Source of the DNA: Clostridium chromiireducens
GTDB taxonomy: Bacteria; Bacillota; Clostridia; Clostridiales; Clostridiaceae
Reading direction: 5' to 3'
Length of the DNA: 51,301 bases
Assembly (NCBI RefSeq): GCF_002029255.1
Contig: NZ_MZGT01000042.1
Coordinates: forward strand, 1 to 51,301
Shown here: positions 39,969-47,421 of the stretch, in pieces
Numbering within the stretch: the stretch's first letter is position 1
How the letters are laid out: every line of letters begins with the position of its first letter
Made by a program: the position numbers and the translations under genes
The notes under the pieces: generated by a model
Seen by the model: only the letters and a program-made list of their open reading frames with translations
The model's database searches: none
What the model was told of the DNA's origin: nothing

Positions 39969-40706
39969 ATGAAAATTACTTTAATAAGACATGCAACTTG
40001 TTTGATTGAATTTGAAAACACAAGGTTTTTATTAGATCCTATTTTTTATAACAAGGGAACATTATCACCAGCAAATGGTGGACAACTTATTAATAATCCT
40101 TTGGTTGATATGGAGACCAAAGATGTTGATTTAAGTAACATAGATGCAATATTATTAACCCATCCCCATAGAGATCACTTTGATGAAAAGATTATTGAAA
40201 TTTATGGAGAGAATGTGAAAATAATATGTCCTTCTTATTTTGAGGAAACTATTAGTAATGTAGGTTTTAATAATATTTTATCAATAGATGATACTATTGA
40301 ATTTAAAGATATTAGTATTAAATTAACCAATGCAAGACATGGCATAGGAGAAATTGAATCTATAATGGGAAAATCATTTGGATTTATTCTTGATAGCTCC
40401 AATGAAGGGAAACTATATATAACTGGTGATACTGTATGGTGTGATGAGGTAAAAACAGTATTAAATGATGAAAAGCCAGAATATATATTGGCGTTTTCAG
40501 GAAATGCAGTATTGAATGGCAATAAAATTACTATGGGTAAATACGATATAGAGCAAATCTTAATCAACTCAAAAGATTCCATAGTTTTACCAATTCATCT
40601 AGAAGCCTGGAATCATTGCATTCTTAAGAGAGAAGAATTAACTAATCTTAGTCCTAGAATAAAGGTATTAAACAATAGTGAAAGTATAACATTAAGTAAT
40701 AAATAG
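39969..40706 (+). CDS. metallo-beta-lactamase fold hydrolase (UlaG-like)
   Basis: 245 residues from the ATG after ATGGAGGTTATT; the upstream in-frame ATG is inside that ribosome site. Metal-binding motif LLTHPHRDHFDEKI (HxHxDH), later ligands in LTNARHGIGE, LYITGDTVWCDE and LPIHLEAWNHC. The N-terminus KITLIRHATCLIEFENTRFL with LDPIF is typical of the lactamase_B_2/UlaG branch, which acts on sugar lactones, N-acylphosphatidylethanolamines and other compounds. Substrate unknown. Follows NUDIX by 68 bases and may be cotranscribed. Confidence 0.9.
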   Translation: MKITLIRHATCLIEFENTRFLLDPIFYNKGTLSPANGGQLINNPLVDMETKDVDLSNIDAILLTHPHRDHFDEKIIEIYGENVKIICPSYFEETISNVGFNNILSIDDTIEFKDISIKLTNARHGIGEIESIMGKSFGFILDSSNEGKLYITGDTVWCDEVKTVLNDEKPEYILAFSGNAVLNGNKITMGKYDIEQILINSKDSIVLPIHLEAWNHCILKREELTNLSPRIKVLNNSESITLSNK

Positions 40707-40752
40707 TTTATATTATTGGACTAATATATTTTATAAAAATATATATCAGACT

Positions 40753-40950
40753 TAAATATCGCATTATTAAAAGAGAGATTAATTTTGCGATTTTTTATAC
40801 GCAATTCTAAAATATTACTCATTATTCTAATTTGACGAATCAACAAATCACTCACCACAAAATTGTGGTGAGTAAAACTCCTTGGTTATAAATTAAATAA
40901 TTAATATTTACAAAATATATTAAGTTAATTCAAATATTGAAAGTCATAGT
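40753..40950 (+). repeat. E element copy 13 (with palindrome)
   Basis: Hairpin AATATCGCATTATTAA...TTTTGCGAT-T5, ACGCAATTCTAAAATATTAC, palindrome at 40850-40873, and a decayed promoter block AATATTTACAAAATATATTA. Occupies most of the 309-base gap before the rpiA fragment. Confidence 0.75.
40850..40873 (+). repeat. 24 bp palindrome (copy 3)
   Basis: ACTCACCAC-AAAATT-GTGGTGAGT, perfect 9 bp arms, followed by AAAACT. Confidence 0.85.
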
Positions 40951-41015
40951 AACTATGTTGATTAGTTAAAATAATATTAGGTAATTATGAAATCAAAATT
41001 GTTTAGGAGGTAGTT

Positions 41016-41237
41016 ATGGAACAGAAAAGAATTGCTGGAGAAAAATCAGCAGAGTATATAAAAGATGGAATGACATTGGGATTAGGTACTGGTTCAACAG
41101 CTTATTATATGATTAATAAAGTTGGAAAATTGATTCAAAGCGGTATGAATTTAAAGGGTGTAGCAACTTCAAAAAGTACTGAGAATTTAGCAAAGGAATT
41201 AGGTATTCATTTTGTAGGTATGTTTAATAGGCAGTAA
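41016..41237 (+). pseudogene. rpiA: 5' fragment of ribose-5-phosphate isomerase A
   Basis: Reads QKRIAGEKSAEYIKDGMTLG and LGTGSTAYYMINKVG (phosphate-binding loop of RpiA), then ATSKSTENLAKELGI, about the first 66 residues of a normal ~225-residue enzyme. After that the frame enters the minus-strand exported protein gene and stops. TTTAGGAGGTAG and an intact start remain, so the fragment may still be translated but cannot be active. Confidence 0.85.
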
Positions 41238-41489
41238 AATATGAGGTTGTGAATTAGGTTCTAAACGAACAGCTTGTTGTGTTCGTTCACTATCATCAAA
41301 AATAATCAAATAGGAGTCATAACTAGGCGAAACATTCTGGATAGTATAATTAACATTTTCCATTAGGTTCAAATCCTTTGGCGAATAAAATCCTTCTGAA
41401 AATGATTTTGAAGCTGCTACAGTGGTTACCGAGTATATATTAAAAAATAGAAATAAAAAAATAGAAAATACCATAAAAAATCTTTTCAT
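41199..41489 (-). pseudogene. truncated exported protein, paralog family X (member 6)
   Basis: Starts from an ATG after AAGGTGGTTAATCTA, the same 5' flank as member 2. Signal peptide KRFFMVFSIFLFLFFNIYSV, then AASKSFSEGFYSPKDLNLME, YTIQNVSPSYDSYLIIFDDS and QQAVRLEPNSQPHILLPIKH. The family's last strand (YxFIIYGNxNLxF) is gone; the frame ends TYKMNT inside the rpiA fragment. One recombination point near 41215 cut both genes. A full sigma-G-like promoter remains at 41548-41576. Confidence 0.8.
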
Positions 41490-41547
41490 TAGATTAACCA
41501 CCTTTCATAACTTAAAGTGAGAATAGAATTAAATTACTCAATTTCTA

Positions 41548-41576
41548 TTATGTGATAGGTGAAAAAATATATTCAT
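41548..41576 (-). promoter_or_regulatory. sigma-G-like promoter for exported protein 6
   Basis: On the minus strand: GAATA, 17 bp, CATAATA, the same full match as for member 3 and the MglB-like gene. Confidence 0.7.
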
Positions 41577-41641
41577 CATAATAAATATTTAAATCCGTAA
41601 TACTAATAGGTTGAATAAAAAAGAACAATTAAAGATTATAA

Positions 41642-41743
41642 TTATTTAACATATTCATAATAAGGTATTTTAATCGTAATTCCTGTTTCATCAAATTTAT
41701 AGTCAATATTATTGAGAGGAGCTCTTCCAGAAGCTAGATTCAT
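41642..41743 (-). pseudogene. C-terminal fragment of an MglB-like protein
   Basis: 33 codons reading NLASGRAPLNNIDYKFDETG and then ITIKIPYYEYVK. It aligns with the end of the sugar-binding protein at 30.4 kb (NLVHNRNPVEGVPYKVDETG, VAILLPYEPY). The upstream 300 codons are missing, replaced by a GNAT fragment on the other strand. Confidence 0.75.
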
Positions 41744-41769
41744 TTAATGGATGATTCATATGTAGAGCC

Positions 41770-41937
41770 ATGGGAATCGGTAAGAAGTTAATGAGTTTTA
41801 TTGAAAAGTACGCTCAAAAAAGAGAGTGTTACTTCACTATGCTTGTTTCAGCTTACAGAAGGAAAGAAGCTCATAAATTTTATGAGGCTATTGGATACAA
41901 TAATGATGTTGTAAAAGGATATAAAAAATATTTATAA
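41770..41937 (+). pseudogene. C-terminal fragment of a GNAT acetyltransferase
   Basis: Reads MGIGKKLMSFIEKYAQKREC and AYRRKEAHKFYEAIGYNNDV before the stop; GIGKKLM is the acetyl-CoA loop end and HKFYEAIGY the C-terminal GNAT motif. The N-terminal half is lost at the junction with the MglB-like fragment. Confidence 0.75.
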
Positions 41938-41947
41938 TATAGAGAGC

Positions 41948-42036
41948 GCTTGCATGTATATGATATTTTTGAAAATAAATTCAATTATGGACTACGTGGA
42001 TCATCATATAGAAAATGCCCTAAATCTGGAAAATAA
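41948..42036 (+). pseudogene. partial copy of the zinc-ribbon gene
   Basis: Seventy bases identical to 35869-35938 (coding CLHVYDIFENKFNYGLRGSS), followed by a diverged end in which the second CxxC became CPKS and a stop appears. Homology of the DNA continues to about 42066. The 5' part of the gene is missing. Confidence 0.8.
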
Positions 42037-42079
42037 TCCTATGTGTGAAATATGTAAGGAAAATTTAAATGAAAATAAT

Positions 42080-42150
42080 ACTCTTTGGATTTTGAAAAAT
42101 GTAGTGTTTACAAAATATGATATAATCAACTGGAATATAAATGGTAATTT
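42080..42150 (+). repeat. E element promoter block (copy 14)
   Basis: ATTTTGAAAAATGTAGTG, TTTACAAAATATGATATAAT (TATAAT at 42121-42126), AATATAAATGGTAATTTG, then GTAGGGGAG. Confidence 0.75.
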
Positions 42151-42161
42151 GTAGGGGAGTA

Positions 42162-42299
42162 ATGGTGATAAATAGCTGGGAAAAATTATCAGGCGGTAAT
42201 TTAACAAGTGCATATAGACAAAATGAAACAGTTTTGAGGGAACAAAAGGCTTGGAGTCCAACAATACACTTTAACCCAGAGAAAGCATATATATATTGA
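42162..42299 (+). pseudogene. 5' fragment of an aminoglycoside phosphotransferase-like gene
   Basis: 45 codons: VINSWEKLSGGNLTSAYRQN then ETVLREQKAWSPTIHFNPEK. The SGGNxxxxYR nucleotide-loop and the VLR...WSPTIH pattern are the start of a phosphotransferase (APH/choline kinase-like) of about 300 residues. The frame is cut where the next E element begins (its TTGAAAATTGAATAATG overlaps the stop), so the element border coincides with the break. Confidence 0.7.
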
Positions 42300-42355
42300 A
42301 AATTGAATAATGCTATATTTACAATTTGTGCTATAATTGATTCATACTAGTAAAT
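42296..42355 (+). repeat. E element promoter block (copy 15)
   Basis: TTGAAAATTGAATAATG, CTATATTTACAATTTGTGC, TATAAT at 42332-42337, TTCATACTAGTAAATTATTG. Joined directly to the truncated phosphotransferase; drives the PhzF-like gene. Confidence 0.8.
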
Positions 42356-42409
42356 TATTGTGAATTAAACTTTAAGGAATTTATAGATGGAAGGGTAAGG
42401 CACATAAAG

Positions 42410-43300
42410 ATGAATAAAATAAAAGTATATCAATATGACGCATTTTCAGATACTCCTAATAAGGGAAATCCTGCAGGCGTTGTTTTAAATGCAGATAATT
42501 TGTCGGATGGGCAAATGCAAGAAATCGCATATAGAGTAGGATTTAATGAAACAGTTTTTGTTGTTAAATCTGATAAGGCGGATTTGCAGATTAGATATTT
42601 TACACCAGGTCATGAAATTAATTTATGTGGACATGGTACTGTTGCAACATTATACTCGTTAAAATCAAAAGGACTAATAAACAAGAGTGATAAGATAACA
42701 ATAGAAACAAAGGCAGGTATTCTACAAGTTGATTTCTTTGAAAAAGATAAAACGTTATATGTATTGATGGAGCAAGCTCTTCCTATTTTTAAACCTTTTA
42801 AAGGCTCAATTGAGGAACTTTCATATTCAATAGGACTGAACCCGGACGATATTGATACATCTATCCCGACTGTTTATGGTAGTACTGGGACATGGACATT
42901 ACTTGTTCCAATAAAAACTTTAGAAGCCTTTTCACGTATGATACCACAAAACAAGTTGTTTCCAACTACATTAAAGGAGATGCCACAATGTTCAGTTCAT
43001 CCTTTTTGCTTAAAAACTATAAAAAAACATACTCATATGCACGCAAGACATTTTTCATCTCCATTTTCAGGAACAATTGAAGACCCAGTCACAGGAACTG
43101 CGTCAGGAGTAATGGGCGCATATTATATAACCTACATAACTCCGGGTATGAATGCTCTTGAACTGATAGTAGAGCAGGGGGATGAAGTGAAACGAGATGG
43201 TGAAGTACATGTTCATGTTACTAAGAAAGATAATGATATAAAGGTTGCTATATCTGGAACTGCTGTTTATACAGATGAAATAACAATTGAGTTCAAATGA
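42410..43300 (+). CDS. PhzF family isomerase-like protein
   Basis: 296 residues. N-terminal YQYDAFSDTPNKGNPAGVVL, NETVFV (catalytic Glu region, about residue 45), RYFTPGHEINLCGHGTVATL, and second-half DPVTGTASGVMGAY with a closing EQGDEVKRDGEVHVHV: all PhzF hallmarks. The family isomerises dihydroxyanthranilate in phenazine synthesis; most Firmicutes members have unknown substrates and no phenazine genes are present. GGAAGGGTAAGG is the likely ribosome site. Terminated by an E-type hairpin. Confidence 0.93.
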   Translation: MNKIKVYQYDAFSDTPNKGNPAGVVLNADNLSDGQMQEIAYRVGFNETVFVVKSDKADLQIRYFTPGHEINLCGHGTVATLYSLKSKGLINKSDKITIETKAGILQVDFFEKDKTLYVLMEQALPIFKPFKGSIEELSYSIGLNPDDIDTSIPTVYGSTGTWTLLVPIKTLEAFSRMIPQNKLFPTTLKEMPQCSVHPFCLKTIKKHTHMHARHFSSPFSGTIEDPVTGTASGVMGAYYITYITPGMNALELIVEQGDEVKRDGEVHVHVTKKDNDIKVAISGTAVYTDEITIEFK

Positions 43301-43330
43301 TAATGTATAAAGAAACTCAATCTTCTTAAA

Positions 43331-43430
43331 TCATGAATCAATAAAAATAAATAACGTATTATAAAATCGCATATCACTATGAATTTGCGATTTTTTTCTG
43401 TGTAATTCTAACATAGTACATAATATGTAA
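43331..43430 (+). repeat. E element copy 16, terminator part
   Basis: ATGAATCAATAAAAATAAAT, hairpin AAATCGCATATCACT...GAATTTGCGAT-T6 (43364-43398), GTAATTCTAACATAGTACAT. The matching promoter block lies 370 bases on, at 43795, separated by a broken HxlR gene. Confidence 0.75.
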
Positions 43431-43541
43431 ATTGTGCTTAGAATTAAGTAAAAAATAAGTTACTTAAAGTAGGAAACTATCAAAATAAAATTTTTAAGCA
43501 TTACAAGATGAAAGTTAGAGAGGATGAAGAAGAATAATTAA

Positions 43542-43766
43542 AGATTCTATAAGATTCCATCTCGTGTGGAGTATTGTCTCACTGAGGAGGGAAATTCTGT
43601 GGTTCCTATTTTGCAGAGTATTTGCAGATGGTCTGAAGCCTATCACAAGGAAGATAATGAAAATAGAATGACTCAATGTGAAAAATGTGACTATAAACAA
43701 GGAAAAGGGGCATTTTCGCCTGAAAATAAAGTTGATTCGAAACCCAAACACGGTGGCTCTGAATAG
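43542..43766 (+). pseudogene. C-terminal fragment of an HxlR-type regulator
   Basis: Reads IPSRVEYCLTEEGNSVVPIL then QSICRWSEAYHKEDNENRMT, ending with a Cys-bearing tail (CEKCDYKQGKG). This is the wing and last helices of HxlR winged-helix regulators (compare PPKVEYFLSQRGLSIMPVLQ in the intact gene at 47 kb). The DNA-recognition part is missing. It lies inside E element copy 16, between its terminator and promoter halves. Confidence 0.75.
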
Positions 43767-43794
43767 TATTATATGATTTTAGAGTTTTAATCAG

Positions 43795-43852
43795 ATGAAA
43801 ACTGGATATTATGATATTTACAATTTATGCTATAATTGATTCTAAATAGTAA
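43795..43852 (+). repeat. E element copy 16, promoter part
   Basis: ATGAAAACTGGATATTATG, ATATTTACAATTTATGCTAT (TATAAT at 43831-43836), TGATTCTAAATAGTAAAC; upstream of the chloramphenicol acetyltransferase gene. Confidence 0.75.
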
Positions 43853-43954
43853 ACTAAAATGAAGTAAACATTGTATGAAGATAAGTGGTTAGCTATTTTG
43901 AAGATTAGAAATAAAAATATATGAGATTTAAATATAAGGAGGAAATAAATTATT

Positions 43955-44602
43955 ATGGGGTTTAATATAGTTGATATGAATACTTGGGAGAGGAAAGATT
44001 GCTTCAATCATTTTTTTAATAATGCAAAATGTACATACAGTATTACTGTTAATCTTGATATTACTAATTTATATAATTATACAAGATCTAATAAGTTAAG
44101 ACTTTATCCAACCTTTACATGGATTGTTTCAAAAGCTATAAATAATTATAAAGAATTTAAAATGGCCATAGATGAAGAGGGTAGGTTAGGGTTTTTTGAT
44201 GAAATTGGTCCGAGTTATTCTGTATTGAATGATAAGACTAAAGTAATGAGTGATATGTATACAGCTTTTAATAATGTATTTTTGAGTTTTTATGAAGACA
44301 TGGTAAATGCTTTGAACAGTTATAAAGAAGATAATAATTTTACAACACAATTTCAGAAGAATTTCTTTATTGTCTCATGTCTGCCTTGGTTTAATTACAC
44401 ATCTTTTAATGTAAACAATGAAGGAAGTAGTCCTTTCCTGTTTCCGATGGTAACATGGGGGAAGTTCTTTGAGGAAAATAATAAAATTATTATGCCAGTA
44501 ACTATCCAAGTACATCATGCAGTTGCTGATGGATACCACTGTTCATTGTTTTTTTCAGATGTAATGAAAATATCATTAAATCCAGAACAATATTTAAAGT
44601 AA
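43955..44602 (+). CDS. cat: chloramphenicol acetyltransferase (type A)
   Basis: 215 residues, the normal CAT length. Catalytic motif QVHHAVADGYHCSLFF with active His188; CTYSITVNLDITNLY and YPTFTWIVSKAINNYKEF near the start; SCLPWFNYTSF and FPMVTWGKF in the core. Classic CATs transfer acetyl from acetyl-CoA to chloramphenicol as trimers. Chromosomal clostridial relatives do not always give resistance; the HHAVADGYH motif replaces the common HHAVCDGYH but keeps the His and Asp. AAGGAGGAAAT precedes the ATG. Own promoter block from E element copy 16. Confidence 0.92.
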   Translation: MGFNIVDMNTWERKDCFNHFFNNAKCTYSITVNLDITNLYNYTRSNKLRLYPTFTWIVSKAINNYKEFKMAIDEEGRLGFFDEIGPSYSVLNDKTKVMSDMYTAFNNVFLSFYEDMVNALNSYKEDNNFTTQFQKNFFIVSCLPWFNYTSFNVNNEGSSPFLFPMVTWGKFFEENNKIIMPVTIQVHHAVADGYHCSLFFSDVMKISLNPEQYLK

Positions 44603-44764
44603 ATTCAAAAACGTTTATCATCCCCTTTATTTTAACTTCATTATGAATCATTTGATATTTTAATGGAAAATATAAATCAGACATAATCTTTTTAGAGCGT
44701 TTGATTTATCCTATGAAATTAACATATTAATATTAGATTCAAGAAAGGGAGTATATAAAGGTTT

Positions 44765-46930
44765 ATGAGCATAATACTTAAAATTTATAAACGGGATATA
44801 AAAAAAATAATATCTAATAAGCCTCTCATGATTATAATAGCAGGATTACTTTTTGTACCTGCCTTATATGCATGGATTAATATAATAGCATCTTGGGATC
44901 CTTATGGTAATACCAAAGGATTGCTAGTTGCAGTAGTAAATAATGATAAAGGTTCTAAGATTCAAAGCATAGAAATCAATATAGGTAATGAAGTAGTAGA
45001 TAAACTAAAGAATAATCAAAGCATTGGCTGGACTTTTGTTGATGAAAGTGAAGCTGAAAGTGGAGTGAAATATGGTAAGTATTACGCCAGTATAACCATA
45101 CCTGAAAATTTTTCGAGCAATCTTCTATCTATTACAGCAAACGGTGAACCTACTAAGGCTAATTTAATTTATGCTGTTAATGAAAAAATTAATGCTATTG
45201 CACCTAAGATTACAAAAAGCGGACTAACTACTCTGCAAAGTGAAATAACTAGCTCCGTTACTAAAGAAGTAAGTAACACTGTGCTTAATTATATGAGCGC
45301 CTATGGTGTTGAACTAGAGCAGCTTAAGCCTAAGATGGAGGAATTTATAAATATGGTAAGCAATATAGATGCTAATCTTCCTCAAATCGGAGAAGGTATA
45401 AATAATGCGTATAATGGAGCTGTAGATATGAATAATTTCATAAGAAATATTCAGGAAAATGTACCTAATATAACAAATTCCTTGAATAATGCTCAAAATG
45501 TTATAAAGTCCAGTAATGACTTTTTTAGTAAAGTAAATGGCACTATAAAAAATATATCTCCATATATAAGAACTGACTTGGCTGGAGCAAAAGCTAATGC
45601 GGACACAGTGAAAAATAATCTTAGCAGCATTAATAATTCTATAAATACAGATGTTAAAGGGCAGCAGGAGGCTTTAAAGTCTTCCGTTAATAATTTAAAC
45701 AATGCAATATCTACTATTAATAATGATATAAATATACTTCAGTCTGTAAATAACATGTTACATAGTAATTTACTTTCTAATTTCATAAGCAAAATGCAAA
45801 ATATTAGAGATCAGCTGGTTCAAAATAAATTGAATCTGGATAATGTTATAAGTGCTTTAAGTAGTGGTAATGCAATTTCTTCTGATGCAGTAAATTCTGC
45901 TATACAAAATATAGATAAAACCTCTCAGCTTATAGATGAGTCAATAAGTAATTTTGATAACACTATTTCTCCACAAATAAATAATCTAGTAAATAATACA
46001 ACAGATATGGCAAATAATTCGTTAGGGCTTTTAGAAAGTGCAAAAAATAATATGCCTTTAATTAATAGTTTATTAAAAGACGCAAATATCGGTACTGACC
46101 TAGGGGCAGCACAGCTTAAAGATATTAAGGATAAATTTCCACAGGCTCAAGAAACCATTCATAGCAATGTTGAAAAATTTAAAAATTTGAACAATGATCA
46201 GAAATTTAATGAACTTACGGATTTTTTACATAAAAACACAAAAGATGTAAGTGATTTTTTAGCAAATCCAATTGAGCTAGTGCAAAATAGAGTATTTCCT
46301 ATACCTAATTATGGATCAGCTATGTCTCCGTTCTATAGCACTCTTGCTATTTGGGTGGGGGGATTTACACTGCTTTCTATATTGTCTATACATGTAGAAC
46401 CTTTAGAAGATGGTAAAAACTTGGCAACAACAAAGATGTTTTTTGGTAGGTTTTTAACCCTTGCTACTCTTTCATTACTTCAGACTATTATTATTATTTT
46501 AGGAAATTTTTTTATCATTAAAACTTATGCCGTAAGTCCAGTGGTATTTTTAATATTTTCTATGTATGTGGGGCTTGTGTTTATAATGATTATCTATACT
46601 CTGGTTTCCGTATTTGGAAATGTTGGCAAGGCTTTAGCATTGATTATAATGGTACTTCAAGTTTCGGCATCAGGTGGAACATTTCCAATACAACTTACAC
46701 CTAAGTTTTTTCAAAATATAAGTCCCATGCTTCCTTTTACCTATGCTATAGGCGGAATGAGAGAAGCGGAAGGCGGAATTATTTGGAGTTCCTTATACTA
46801 TAATGCAGGAATTTTATCTATATATTTTTTCATCTCAATAATAATTTCTATTTTTCTAAAGGAAAAGGTCAATAAGAAATCTGAAAAGTTTGTTAAAAGG
46901 ATGAGAGAAAGTGGATTGGTTGGGGAATGA
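44765..46930 (+). CDS. YhgE/Pip family membrane protein
   Basis: 721 residues. One N-terminal membrane helix (IIIAGLLFVPALYAWINI) with the family motif ASWDPYGNTKGLLVAVVNND. Residues about 190-530 form a long Asn-rich, coiled-coil-like extracellular region. Then five C-terminal helices of the ABC-2 permease type (PFYSTLAIWVGGFTLLSIL ... SGGTFPIQLTPKFFQNISPM). The Lactococcus member is the phage infection protein Pip; Bacillus YhgE is related. It may act as a transporter or a phage receptor. GAAAGGGAG lies before the ATG. Confidence 0.93.
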   Translation: MSIILKIYKRDIKKIISNKPLMIIIAGLLFVPALYAWINIIASWDPYGNTKGLLVAVVNNDKGSKIQSIEINIGNEVVDKLKNNQSIGWTFVDESEAESGVKYGKYYASITIPENFSSNLLSITANGEPTKANLIYAVNEKINAIAPKITKSGLTTLQSEITSSVTKEVSNTVLNYMSAYGVELEQLKPKMEEFINMVSNIDANLPQIGEGINNAYNGAVDMNNFIRNIQENVPNITNSLNNAQNVIKSSNDFFSKVNGTIKNISPYIRTDLAGAKANADTVKNNLSSINNSINTDVKGQQEALKSSVNNLNNAISTINNDINILQSVNNMLHSNLLSNFISKMQNIRDQLVQNKLNLDNVISALSSGNAISSDAVNSAIQNIDKTSQLIDESISNFDNTISPQINNLVNNTTDMANNSLGLLESAKNNMPLINSLLKDANIGTDLGAAQLKDIKDKFPQAQETIHSNVEKFKNLNNDQKFNELTDFLHKNTKDVSDFLANPIELVQNRVFPIPNYGSAMSPFYSTLAIWVGGFTLLSILSIHVEPLEDGKNLATTKMFFGRFLTLATLSLLQTIIIILGNFFIIKTYAVSPVVFLIFSMYVGLVFIMIIYTLVSVFGNVGKALALIIMVLQVSASGGTFPIQLTPKFFQNISPMLPFTYAIGGMREAEGGIIWSSLYYNAGILSIYFFISIIISIFLKEKVNKKSEKFVKRMRESGLVGE

Positions 46931-46996
46931 GGATAAGTGGAGATTTTTCTAAGAGGGAAATTTTAAATAGTTTAATAAATAGCTTTCACTGAAATA

Positions 46997-47317
46997 TTAT
47001 AAATCATTAATATGATCATTACCCCATTGACATAAGCACTGCAAGACAGGCATAATGCTTAAACCTCTTTGGGATAGAAAATATTCTACCTTTGGAGGAA
47101 CCTGGGGATATTCTTTTCGAATAATTAAATTATCTAATTCTAATTCTTTTAACTGTGTACTGAGCATTTTATGAGTAATTGTTCCAAGGTGACGTTTCAA
47201 CTCACCATACCTTAGAATTTGTTTTTTCCAAAGCCAGAATAATATATGCATTTTCCATTTACCGTCAATCAAAGACATTGCATAAGCAAATGGTTTAATA
47301 TTTATTTCATCATTCAT
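46997..47317 (-). CDS. HxlR family transcriptional regulator
   Basis: 106 residues, complete winged helix: FAYAMSLIDGKWKMHILFWL, LRYGELKRHLGTITHKMLST (recognition helix) and YPQVPPKVEYFLSQRGLSIM (wing). It lacks the usual N-terminal Cys of redox-sensing HxlR proteins. GGAGAGTAACC precedes the ATG on the minus strand. It is divergent from the flavin reductase gene with a 104-base shared promoter region, the normal arrangement for HxlR regulators and their target oxidoreductase. Confidence 0.92.
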   Translation of the reverse strand: MNDEINIKPFAYAMSLIDGKWKMHILFWLWKKQILRYGELKRHLGTITHKMLSTQLKELELDNLIIRKEYPQVPPKVEYFLSQRGLSIMPVLQCLCQWGNDHINDL

Positions 47318-47421
47318 GGTTACTCTCCTTTTGGGTAGTATCTAACAAAAAAGTGCATACTTGTTATGAATTATATATTAATTTATCATATAGACAACAA
47401 ATATTCAAGGAGGATAATATT

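Noticed and set aside
41954..42154. 66-codon plus-strand frame overlapping the zinc-ribbon remnant
   Set aside because: It is an alternative frame of DNA that is a copy of the known zinc-ribbon coding sequence at 35.9 kb in another frame.
42410..43300. Part of a phenazine pathway (PhzF)
   Set aside because: No other phz genes occur nearby; PhzF-like proteins are common as single genes of unknown substrate.
43566..43766. Intact small regulator starting at GTG
   Set aside because: Alignment with HxlR proteins shows that the frame begins in the wing; the DNA-binding helices are missing, so it is a fragment.
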